Below are positions 7,530 through 13,570 of a stretch of DNA of 13,570 nt, one piece after another (position 1 is the stretch's first letter; each line of letters starts with the position of its first letter). Under the pieces are notes generated by a model. The model was not told where the DNA came from. It did not search any database and saw nothing but the letters and a program-made list of their open reading frames with translations. The stretch is taken from NCBI GenBank assembly GCA_007129135.1, contig SKWB01000217.1, positions 1 through 13,570 of the forward strand, read 5' to 3'. Made by a program: the position numbers and the translations under genes. Source of the stretch: Halococcaceae archaeon (GTDB lineage: Archaea > Halobacteriota > Halobacteria > Halobacteriales > Halalkalicoccaceae).

Positions 7530-9733
7530 GCACCGACCGGGCGGAGACCGCCGCGAGGCTCAGGGAGCTCCTCGAGACCGAGGGCGACTCGGTGAAGGCG
7601 AACACGGCCGTCTTCAACCGGGGGCGCTACGACTCGGTCGCGGAACTGGACGACTACGAGGAGCTGAAAGATCGCGCCCGCGAGATCAAGGAGGACGCGA
7701 TCGAACGGCTTCCCGAACTGATCGACGAACTCACCGAGAGCGTGGAGGAGAACGGCGGCCACGTCTACCTCGCGAGCGATGCGGCGGCCGCGAACCGCTA
7801 CATCGAGGAGGTCTGTTTGGAGGCGGGCGCGGAGACACTGGTGAAGTCGAAGTCGATGACCTCCGAGGAGATCGAGGTGAACGACCATCTGGAGCAGGCA
7901 GGGATCGACGTCACCGAGACCGACCTCGCGGAGTTCGTCCTCCAGATAGCGAACGAGGAGCCCTCACACATCGTCGCGCCGGCGATCCACAAGTCCCGCG
8001 AGGAGATCGCACGGTTGATCGAGACGGTGTTCGATCCCGACGACCCGCCGGAGACCGCCGAAGAGCTCACCATGTTCGCACGAGAGCACCTCCTGGAGAA
8101 GGTGAAGGCGGCTGACGTGGGGATGACCGGGGCGAACTTCCTCGTCGCGGAGTCGGGGACGATGATGCTCGTGACCAGCGAGGGCAACGCCCGGAAGTCG
8201 GCGGTCGCCCCGGACACGCACGTCGCGCTCGCGGGCGTCGAGAAGATCGTCCCCCGGTTCGAGGACCTCGCGCCGTTCGTCGAGCTGATCGGCCGGTCGG
8301 GGACCGGCCAGGACCTCACCTCCTACGTCTCGTTGCTCACGCCGCCGGTCGAGAGCCCCGCGGTCGACTTCGACTCGCCCGACGTCCCCGGATTCGGCGG
8401 CTCGGACGCGGAACGGGAGTTCCACCTCGTCCTGCTGGACAACGGTCGGATGGCGATGCGCGAGGACAGCGACCTGCAGGAGACGCTCTACTGCATCCGG
8501 TGTGCGGCCTGTTCGAACACCTGTGCGAACTTCCAGCACGTCGGCGGCCACGCCTTCGGCGGGGAGACCTACTCGGGCGGGATCGCGACCGGCTGGGAGG
8601 CGGGCGTCCACGGCCTCGATTCGGCGGCGGAGTTCAACGACCTCTGTACGGGCTGTTCGCGCTGTGTGCCGGCCTGCCCCGTGAAGATCGACATCCCGTG
8701 GATCAACGAGGTGGTGCGAGACCGGATCAACCACGGGACTGGAGGCGAGTTCGACTTCCTCGTCGACGGCCTGGTGCCCGACGCCGAGGAGGGTGGGCCC
8801 GACCTCCAGAAGCGGCTGTTCGGCAACTACGGCACGCTCGCGAGGCTGGGAAGCGCGACCGCGCCGGTCTCGAACTGGGTCGGCTCGCTCCCGCCGGCGA
8901 GGCTCGCGATGGAGCGGCTGTTCGGGGTCGACCGCAGGCGGCCGCTCCCGAAGTTCCAGCGCGAGACGCTCGTCGACTGGTTCGAGGGGCGAGGGGGTCC
9001 GCGCGTGAGCGCCGTCGACGCCGAGCGCGAGGCGGTGTTCTACGCCGACGCCTACACGAACTACGTCGATGTCGGGCGGGGGAAGGCGACGGTGCGGACG
9101 CTCGAGGCGCTCGGCGTCCACGTTCGGGTGCCGGCGGTCCCCGAGAGCGGCCGGGCACCCCTGAGTCAGGGGATGCTCGCGACCGCAGACGAGGCCGCGA
9201 GCGCTGTCTACGGGACCCTCGCGGAGCACGTCGATTCCGGGAGGGATATCGTCGTCGTCGAGCCGAGCGACCTCGCGATGTTCCGGTCCGATTACGAACA
9301 CCTCCTGCCCGAGCGGTCGTTCGACCGCCTCGCGGAGAACAGCTACGAGATACTCGAGTACGTCTACGGCCTGCTCGAGAACGGCGCGGGCGAAGAGCGC
9401 TTGCGAGCCGGTCAGGACCGCGTCGCCTACCACAGCCACTGTCAACAGCGCACGCTCGGCCTCGAAGGCTACACCGAGGCGGTGCTGGAGCGACTCGGCT
9501 ACGACGTGCTCACGTCGGAGGTGGAGTGCTGCGGGATGGCCGGCTCGTTCGGCTACAAGCGCCAGTACTACGACCTCGCGGTCGACGTCGGCCACGACCT
9601 GGTCGACCAGTTCGAGCGGCCGGGCGAGCGCGACAGGGTCGTCCTCACGAGCGGCACCTCCTGTACCGACCAGCTGGACGACCTCATGGCGAGAGAGCCG
9701 ATCCACCCGATCGAACTGATCGCACCCGAATAA
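7526..9733 (+). CDS. lutB: LutB-type LUD/4Fe-4S protein fused to a C-terminal CCG (LutA/GlpC-like) domain
   Basis: This 735-residue protein likely carries the electron-transfer core of L-lactate oxidation to pyruvate. Residues about 60-305 are a LUD domain (L-V-K-S-K-S-M at 105-111; MTGANFLVAESGTM at 200-213). Two 4Fe-4S ferredoxin motifs follow: Cys323, 326, 329, 333 and Cys374, 377, 380, 384, the latter followed by Pro385. Residues about 425-735 form a CCG-type module with H-S-H-C-Q-Q (636-641, Cys639), V-E-C-C-G-M-A-G-S-F-G-Y (666-677) and Cys713. The expected first CCG cysteine is absent (P-E-S-G-R-A at 539-544). Bacterial systems have separate LutA, LutB and LutC; here LutA appears replaced by this fused tail. 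The tail is closely related to that of the FAD/Fe-S oxidase at the right end of the window. GTG start with a Shine-Dalgarno sequence. No transmembrane segment is seen, so it is probably cytoplasmic or peripheral, with menaquinone the likely acceptor (inference). Confidence 0.91.
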   Translation: MSTDRAETAARLRELLETEGDSVKANTAVFNRGRYDSVAELDDYEELKDRAREIKEDAIERLPELIDELTESVEENGGHVYLASDAAAANRYIEEVCLEAGAETLVKSKSMTSEEIEVNDHLEQAGIDVTETDLAEFVLQIANEEPSHIVAPAIHKSREEIARLIETVFDPDDPPETAEELTMFAREHLLEKVKAADVGMTGANFLVAESGTMMLVTSEGNARKSAVAPDTHVALAGVEKIVPRFEDLAPFVELIGRSGTGQDLTSYVSLLTPPVESPAVDFDSPDVPGFGGSDAEREFHLVLLDNGRMAMREDSDLQETLYCIRCAACSNTCANFQHVGGHAFGGETYSGGIATGWEAGVHGLDSAAEFNDLCTGCSRCVPACPVKIDIPWINEVVRDRINHGTGGEFDFLVDGLVPDAEEGGPDLQKRLFGNYGTLARLGSATAPVSNWVGSLPPARLAMERLFGVDRRRPLPKFQRETLVDWFEGRGGPRVSAVDAEREAVFYADAYTNYVDVGRGKATVRTLEALGVHVRVPAVPESGRAPLSQGMLATADEAASAVYGTLAEHVDSGRDIVVVEPSDLAMFRSDYEHLLPERSFDRLAENSYEILEYVYGLLENGAGEERLRAGQDRVAYHSHCQQRTLGLEGYTEAVLERLGYDVLTSEVECCGMAGSFGYKRQYYDLAVDVGHDLVDQFERPGERDRVVLTSGTSCTDQLDDLMAREPIHPIELIAPE

Positions 9734-9749
9734 AAAAGCGGTTTTCCGC
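9732..9749 (-). terminator. Hairpin plus T-run terminator for lctP
   Basis: Read on the minus strand, a 4-bp stem GCGG/CCGC with an AAAA loop (9749 down to 9738) is followed at once by six Ts (9737 to 9732), starting 14 nt after the lctP stop. It fills the 29-bp gap between the converging lutB and lctP genes, and its A-run on the plus strand forms the lutB stop codon. The stem is short, but T-runs alone can terminate archaeal transcription. Confidence 0.5.
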
Positions 9750-9762
9750 GGCGATACCGGTC

Positions 9763-11607
9763 TCAGTAGACGTCGAACACCGACGGGACGACGTCCGGCA
9801 TGACGTAGACGAACAGCAGCGTCCACACCCCGACGAGGATCGCGTAGTAGAACATCGGGATCAGGTTCAGCCGGATCACACGGCCCTCCTGGCCGACGAG
9901 ACCCACGGTCGCGAGCGCCGCGACGACGTTGTGGATCGCGACGAGGTTCCCCACGGCTCCGCCGGTGGCCTGCGCACCGACGACGATCTGGCTCGGGAGG
10001 TCGAGCTGATGGGCGGCGGTGAACTGGAAGCCACCGAACGTGATGTTCGAGACGGTGTTCGAGCCGACCATGATCGCGGCGAGCGCCCCGATCGCGGGGG
10101 CGATCGCCGGATAGAGCGGCCCGGTTATCGCCGCGGTCTCGATCGCCAGCAGTTCGATCATGCTCGCGGGACCGCCGTTGATCGTCGCGAACTCGGCGGC
10201 ACCCGGCGCGCCGCCTGACTGGATCATCACCTGCACCATCGCGATCACGAAGATGAGCGCGATGAACGGCGAGACGAGCTTCTCGGCCGCCTCAGCCCAC
10301 GCGGCTTTGACCTGCTGGCCATTCATACCGAAGATGCCGATCGCGAGGATCGAACTGACCAGTAGCCAGAAGCCGGGGACGTTCACCCACGCGATGTCGG
10401 CGCCGAGGGCCTCGAAGCCGAGGATCGGTTCCCAGAGGATCACGACCCCGAGCGTGATCGAACCGATCGCCTCGGTGCCGATCGTGACGCCGAGGTTGGG
10501 GTCGGTCAGCGCCTCCGAGATCGGGTCGACCACCCGCGTGACGACGAGCAGGACGATCAGGATGATGTAGGGCGACCACGCCTTCAGCAGCGACATCTGG
10601 GGCGCCGTGGTCGCGGGGGCGGTGCCGCCGTCGGAGACGACAGCCTCTTCGGGGCCGCCGTTCCCGCCGCCGCCGTTGCCGCCCTCGCCGGGCTCGATCG
10701 TCCCGACCCAGTGGGAGGGCCACTCCTCACGCGGGGGGAAGTCCCACTCGGTCTCCGGGAGGAGATAGCCCTGGCGGAGCACGAAGATGGTGATCGCACC
10801 GCCCACCATCGCCCCGATGAGCGAGGGGAACTCCGCGGTGATGAACCACGCCGACGCCCAGTAGGGGACCGCGAAGGCGACCCCGGCGAACAGACAGAGC
10901 GGCGCGACCTCGAAGGCGGGCTTCAGCGACCGCTCCTCCCGGTCCCCGAAGAAGTAGACGACCATCCCGACCGCGAACAGGGGCATGACGAAGCCCGTGA
11001 GCGCGTGATACGTCGCGGCCCACGCGGCGACGTCCTGTGAGTACTGGACGACGCTCATCCCGCCGTCGGCTTCGATCGCCTCCTCGTAGATCTCGAGCGG
11101 CGTCTGGATACCGACGATGATCGGCGTGCCGACCGCGCCGTAGGTGACGGCGATGACGTGGCCGATCAACGCGGCGATCACCGCCGCGAGCGCCGGGAAG
11201 CCGAGCGCGAGCAGAAGCGGTGCGACGACTGCAGCGGGCGTGCCGAAGCCGGCCGCCCCCTCGATGAACGTCGCGAGGAAGAAGGCCAGCAGCACGATCT
11301 GGACCCGTCGGTCGTCGGATACGGCCGAGAAGCCGGCGTTGATCCGGTCGAACGCACCGGCCTGAATCAGCGTATAGAGCAGGACGAGCGCGCCGAAGAC
11401 GATCCAGAGGATCTCGATCGCGGTCATCACCCCGACGATCGACGACCCCGCGAGATACGCCGGCGGGTTGTTCCAGAAGACGAAGCCGACGACCAGCGCG
11501 ACGACCCACGCGATCGGCATCGCGCGCGTCGCCGGCCAGAGCAAGCCGACCAGTAAGACGGCGACGACGATCAACGGTGCCGCCGCCGCGATCACTCCCA
11601 TCACCAC
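9763..11607 (-). CDS. lctP: L-lactate permease (LctP/LldP family)
   Basis: The 614-residue membrane protein takes up lactate (the family also moves glycolate) with protons or sodium. It is hydrophobic almost throughout, with many membrane segments, and carries the family hallmark FIEGAAGFGTPAA (114-126), plus G-S-N-T-V-S-N-I-T-F-G-G-F (515-527) and G-G-A-V-G-N-L-V-A-I-H-N (549-560) near the end. A hydrophilic loop at about 284-340 holds a Gly/Asn-rich run at 309-318 and a Thr/Ala/Pro patch, which looks like an unusual linker insert. The start is uncertain: GTG 11607, GTG 11604 and ATG 11601 are consecutive in-frame candidates. A GGTG matching the anti-Shine-Dalgarno tail lies seven bases before GTG 11607, which slightly favours it; ATG 11601 would give 612 residues. 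Convergent with lutB and downstream of the FAD/Fe-S oxidase, it supplies both lactate-oxidising systems. Confidence 0.95.
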   Translation of the reverse strand: MVMGVIAAAAPLIVVAVLLVGLLWPATRAMPIAWVVALVVGFVFWNNPPAYLAGSSIVGVMTAIEILWIVFGALVLLYTLIQAGAFDRINAGFSAVSDDRRVQIVLLAFFLATFIEGAAGFGTPAAVVAPLLLALGFPALAAVIAALIGHVIAVTYGAVGTPIIVGIQTPLEIYEEAIEADGGMSVVQYSQDVAAWAATYHALTGFVMPLFAVGMVVYFFGDREERSLKPAFEVAPLCLFAGVAFAVPYWASAWFITAEFPSLIGAMVGGAITIFVLRQGYLLPETEWDFPPREEWPSHWVGTIEPGEGGNGGGGNGGPEEAVVSDGGTAPATTAPQMSLLKAWSPYIILIVLLVVTRVVDPISEALTDPNLGVTIGTEAIGSITLGVVILWEPILGFEALGADIAWVNVPGFWLLVSSILAIGIFGMNGQQVKAAWAEAAEKLVSPFIALIFVIAMVQVMIQSGGAPGAAEFATINGGPASMIELLAIETAAITGPLYPAIAPAIGALAAIMVGSNTVSNITFGGFQFTAAHQLDLPSQIVVGAQATGGAVGNLVAIHNVVAALATVGLVGQEGRVIRLNLIPMFYYAILVGVWTLLFVYVMPDVVPSVFDVY

Positions 11608-11657
11608 GTTCGATCACCGGACTCCACACCTGATTCGGTCCCGATCATTGTGAACAA

Positions 11658-11686
11658 CTCACGCTCACCTGCTCAGTGATAGCTCA
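11658..11686. repeat. Short direct repeats GCTCA upstream of lctP
   Basis: The word CTCA occurs four times in 29 bp (11658, 11664, 11672, 11683), three of them as GCTCA. They sit just downstream of the TATA-like element and around the predicted start of the lctP transcript, where a bound repressor would block transcription. The spacings are uneven (6, 8 and 11 bp), so this is only a weak operator candidate. Confidence 0.3.
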
Positions 11687-11698
11687 TAACTATTAGGG
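11684..11698 (-). promoter_or_regulatory. TATA-like element for lctP
   Basis: On the minus strand the sequence CCTAATAGTTATGAG is the most AT-rich stretch of the 130-bp gap between the FAD/Fe-S oxidase stop and the lctP start. A TATA box here would start transcription near 11665, leaving a leader of roughly 55 nt. It implies that lctP has its own promoter as well as any read-through from upstream. Confidence 0.45.
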
Positions 11699-11737
11699 TT
11701 GGTTTCGGCGCGTTGAAATGGAATCAGTGTGGGAGGG

Positions 11738-13570
11738 CTACGGCGTCAGCACTGCCTCGACCTTCTCGATCGGGTGTGGCGGGTTCTCGTCGCCGTAGCC
11801 GTCGCCGATCTGGCTCCGGCAGGAGCCACCCGGGGCGATGACGCTGTCGCCGTCGCTGGCGTCGATCTTCCGGAACAGATCAGCCGCGATCGCCTTCGAG
11901 AGGTCGTAGTGTTCGGTCTCGTAGCCGAACGAACCGGCCATCCCACAGCAACTCGAATCGAGCACGTCGACGTCGTAGCCCGCTCGCCCGAGTACGCCCA
12001 CCGCGTGGTGGTCCTTTCCGGTGGACTTCTGGTGGCAGTGGCCGTGATAGGTGAGCGACTCACCGGGGATCATCAGCCGTTCGCCCTCGACCAGCGAATC
12101 GATCAGGCGGTGCTCGTCGAGGTACTCCATGATCCCGTAGGACGCGTCGGCGACCCGGTCGGTCTCCGCGCCCGGAATGAGGTAGGTGTACTCGTCCTGG
12201 AAGACGACGGCGTCCGAGGGCTCGATCGCGACGATCTCCCAGCCGTTCTCGACGTAGGGCTCGAAGGCCTCGACGTTCGTCCGTGCCCGTTTCTCCGCCT
12301 CGTCGAGTAACCCGACCGAGTAGGCCGCCCGACCGCTCGGCCCGCACTCGTCGGGGATCCGCACGTGGACGCCCGCGGCCTCGAGGACGCGGATCGCCGC
12401 CTTCCCCGGCTCCGGGTAGCTGTAGTTGGTGTACGTATCGGGGAAGAGCAACACCTTCCGGTCCGCCTCCGTCTCGCTGATGCGTGGACCACGCGCTGCG
12501 TACCAGTCGGCGAGCGACTCGCGGCGGAACGGCGGGAGCTTCCGATCGGGGGCGATCCCCGCCACCTTCTCCATCACGAGCCGTGATCCCGGGAGCTTCG
12601 GACCGAGGTTCGATACCGGCGCGAGTTTGCTCCCGAGCCACGAGAGCCGGTCGATGTTCCCGAAGAGCTTCGTCCGGAGATCCGAGCCCTCGCGCTCGTG
12701 GTACTGGTGTTTCACCTCGGTCTTCAGCTTCGCGAGGTCGACGCCGGTCGGACAGTCCGACTTACAGCCCTTACAGCCGATACAGAGGTCGAGCACCTCC
12801 TCCTGGAACCGTTCGCTGTAGAGCTCCTCGGTCGGGATCTCGCCCGATATCGCCGCCCGAAGCATGTTCGCGCGCCCGCGCGTCGTGGCGATCTCGTCTT
12901 TCATCCCCCGGTAGGTCGGACACATCACGTCGTCGGTCTGTCGGCAGGTCCCACAGCCGTTACAGAGCTCGACGAGGTGCGAGAAGCCACCCTCCTTCGA
13001 GAAGTCGAGTTTCGTCTGCGGCTCGATCGACTGGTAGCCCGTACCGTAGCGGAGGTTCTCGCGCATGTCGGTCGGGTCGTCCTCGCGGTAGACGACCTTC
13101 CCGGGGTTCATCCGCCAGTCGGGGTCGAAGACGCTCTTGACCTCCTTGAACGCCTCCCAGAGCACGGGGCCGTACATCTTCGGGTTGAACTCCGTCCGGG
13201 CGAGTCCGTCGCCGTGTTCGCCGGAGAAGGAACCGTGGCGCTCCAGGACGAGATCCGTGACGTCGTCAGAGATCGACCGCATCGTCTCGATCCCCTGGCC
13301 GTCCTTGAGGTTGAGGATCGGCCGGATGTGGAGCGTCCCACTGCCCGCGTGCGCGAAGTAGGCAGCGGAGGTGCCGTGGTCGTCGAGCACGCGCTCGAAC
13401 TCCTGGACGTACTCCGCGAGCTCCGCCGGGGGCACCGTCGCGTCCTCGATGAACGGGTAGGGCTTCGGATCGCCCTCGAGCGCCATCAGCAGCGGGATCG
13501 CCGCCTTCCGGAGCTTCCAGATGTCCGCCTGGTCCTCGTCGGTGTAGGCCTCGAGGACGTCGAAGGCGTC
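11738..13570 (-). CDS. FAD-linked oxidase with Fe-S and CCG domains, D-lactate/glycolate dehydrogenase type (5' partial)
   Basis: The frame is open to the window edge; 610 residues of a protein that in this family is about 1,000 long are visible. The ATG at 13486 is internal: the 28 residues before it (including W-K-L-R-K-A-A-I-P-L-L) belong to the FAD-oxidase domain. Visible in order: C-terminal part of the FAD-linked oxidase domain with H-A-G-S-G-T-L-H (visible 74-81) and G-E-H-G-D-G (117-122); two ferredoxin motifs, C-x2-C-x2-C-x7-C-P (from 203) and C-x2-C-x2-C-x3-C-P (from 263); then a CCG module with H-G-H-C-H-Q-K and S-C-C-G-M-A-G-S-F-G-Y (540-550). The FAD-binding PCMH half lies outside. 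Such fusions oxidise D-2-hydroxyacids and pass electrons to the respiratory chain. D-lactate is favoured by the adjacent permease and lut genes; glycolate or D-2-hydroxyglutarate (YdiJ-like) are alternatives. Confidence 0.9.
   Translation of the reverse strand, partial: DAFDVLEAYTDEDQADIWKLRKAAIPLLMALEGDPKPYPFIEDATVPPAELAEYVQEFERVLDDHGTSAAYFAHAGSGTLHIRPILNLKDGQGIETMRSISDDVTDLVLERHGSFSGEHGDGLARTEFNPKMYGPVLWEAFKEVKSVFDPDWRMNPGKVVYREDDPTDMRENLRYGTGYQSIEPQTKLDFSKEGGFSHLVELCNGCGTCRQTDDVMCPTYRGMKDEIATTRGRANMLRAAISGEIPTEELYSERFQEEVLDLCIGCKGCKSDCPTGVDLAKLKTEVKHQYHEREGSDLRTKLFGNIDRLSWLGSKLAPVSNLGPKLPGSRLVMEKVAGIAPDRKLPPFRRESLADWYAARGPRISETEADRKVLLFPDTYTNYSYPEPGKAAIRVLEAAGVHVRIPDECGPSGRAAYSVGLLDEAEKRARTNVEAFEPYVENGWEIVAIEPSDAVVFQDEYTYLIPGAETDRVADASYGIMEYLDEHRLIDSLVEGERLMIPGESLTYHGHCHQKSTGKDHHAVGVLGRAGYDVDVLDSSCCGMAGSFGYETEHYDLSKAIAADLFRKIDASDGDSVIAPGGSCRSQIGDGYGDENPPHPIEKVEAVLTP

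Noticed and set aside
7964..9826. 620-codon open frame on the minus strand
   Set aside because: Antisense to lutB, with Arg-rich low-quality composition; lutB on the other strand has full domain and motif support.
8500..10218. 572-codon open frame on the plus strand
   Set aside because: Shifted frame of lutB running into antisense lctP; no domain, and composition typical of out-of-frame GC-rich DNA.
11648..11657. TTGTGAACAA near-palindrome upstream of lctP
   Set aside because: Only 4-bp arms; too short to claim as an operator without conservation data.
1..13570. Mobile elements, CRISPR arrays, tRNA or rRNA genes
   Set aside because: No transposase, integrase, regularly spaced repeats or recognisable structural RNA found; gene composition is uniform with no sign of recent insertion.

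Overview
This 13.6 kb window looks like chromosomal DNA of a haloarchaeon (class Halobacteria). The GC content is high, the predicted proteins are very rich in Asp and Glu, several genes have start sites that fit leaderless transcription, and the protein set (a malic enzyme fused to a phosphotransacetylase-like domain, a LUD protein fused to a CCG domain, a lactate permease, and an FAD/Fe-S lactate-dehydrogenase-like protein) is typical of that group. The genus cannot be fixed from the sequence alone. Coding density is very high, no gap exceeds about 130 bp, and I see no tRNA, rRNA, CRISPR or insertion sequence.

Left part (1-4557): the effector-binding domain of an IclR-family regulator (its HTH lies outside the window) runs convergently into a thiamine-diphosphate (ThDP) enzyme. 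Across a 124-bp divergent promoter region lies a D-2-hydroxyacid dehydrogenase, which meets an Fsr-like MFS transporter tail to tail with one base between the stop codons. The exact substrates of these four genes are not readable from sequence. They look like a small 2-oxoacid/2-hydroxyacid module with its own regulator and transporter.

Middle (4651-9733): a full-length MaeB-type malic enzyme is divergent from a lutC-lutB pair. The lut genes overlap by four bases and are probably translationally coupled. LutB is a fusion: a LUD domain, two 4Fe-4S clusters, and a C-terminal CCG module that replaces the separate LutA of bacteria. The 116-bp divergent promoter region carries a perfect 7-2-7 palindrome, a good operator candidate.

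Right part (9763-13570): on the minus strand lie an L-lactate permease (lctP) and, upstream of it, a partial FAD-linked oxidase with Fe-S and CCG domains (D-lactate, glycolate or other D-2-hydroxyacid dehydrogenase). lutB and lctP converge over a 29-bp gap holding a terminator-like hairpin that points at lctP.

Taken together, the window reads as an organic-acid utilisation locus. LctP imports lactate. LutBC would oxidise L-lactate and the FAD/Fe-S enzyme D-lactate (or a related D-hydroxyacid) to pyruvate. Malic enzyme links malate with pyruvate and NADPH. The left-hand genes handle other 2-oxo- or 2-hydroxyacids. The most informative direct observation is that the C-terminal ~310 residues of the LutB fusion and of the FAD/Fe-S oxidase are clear paralogues, with differing conservation of cluster ligands.
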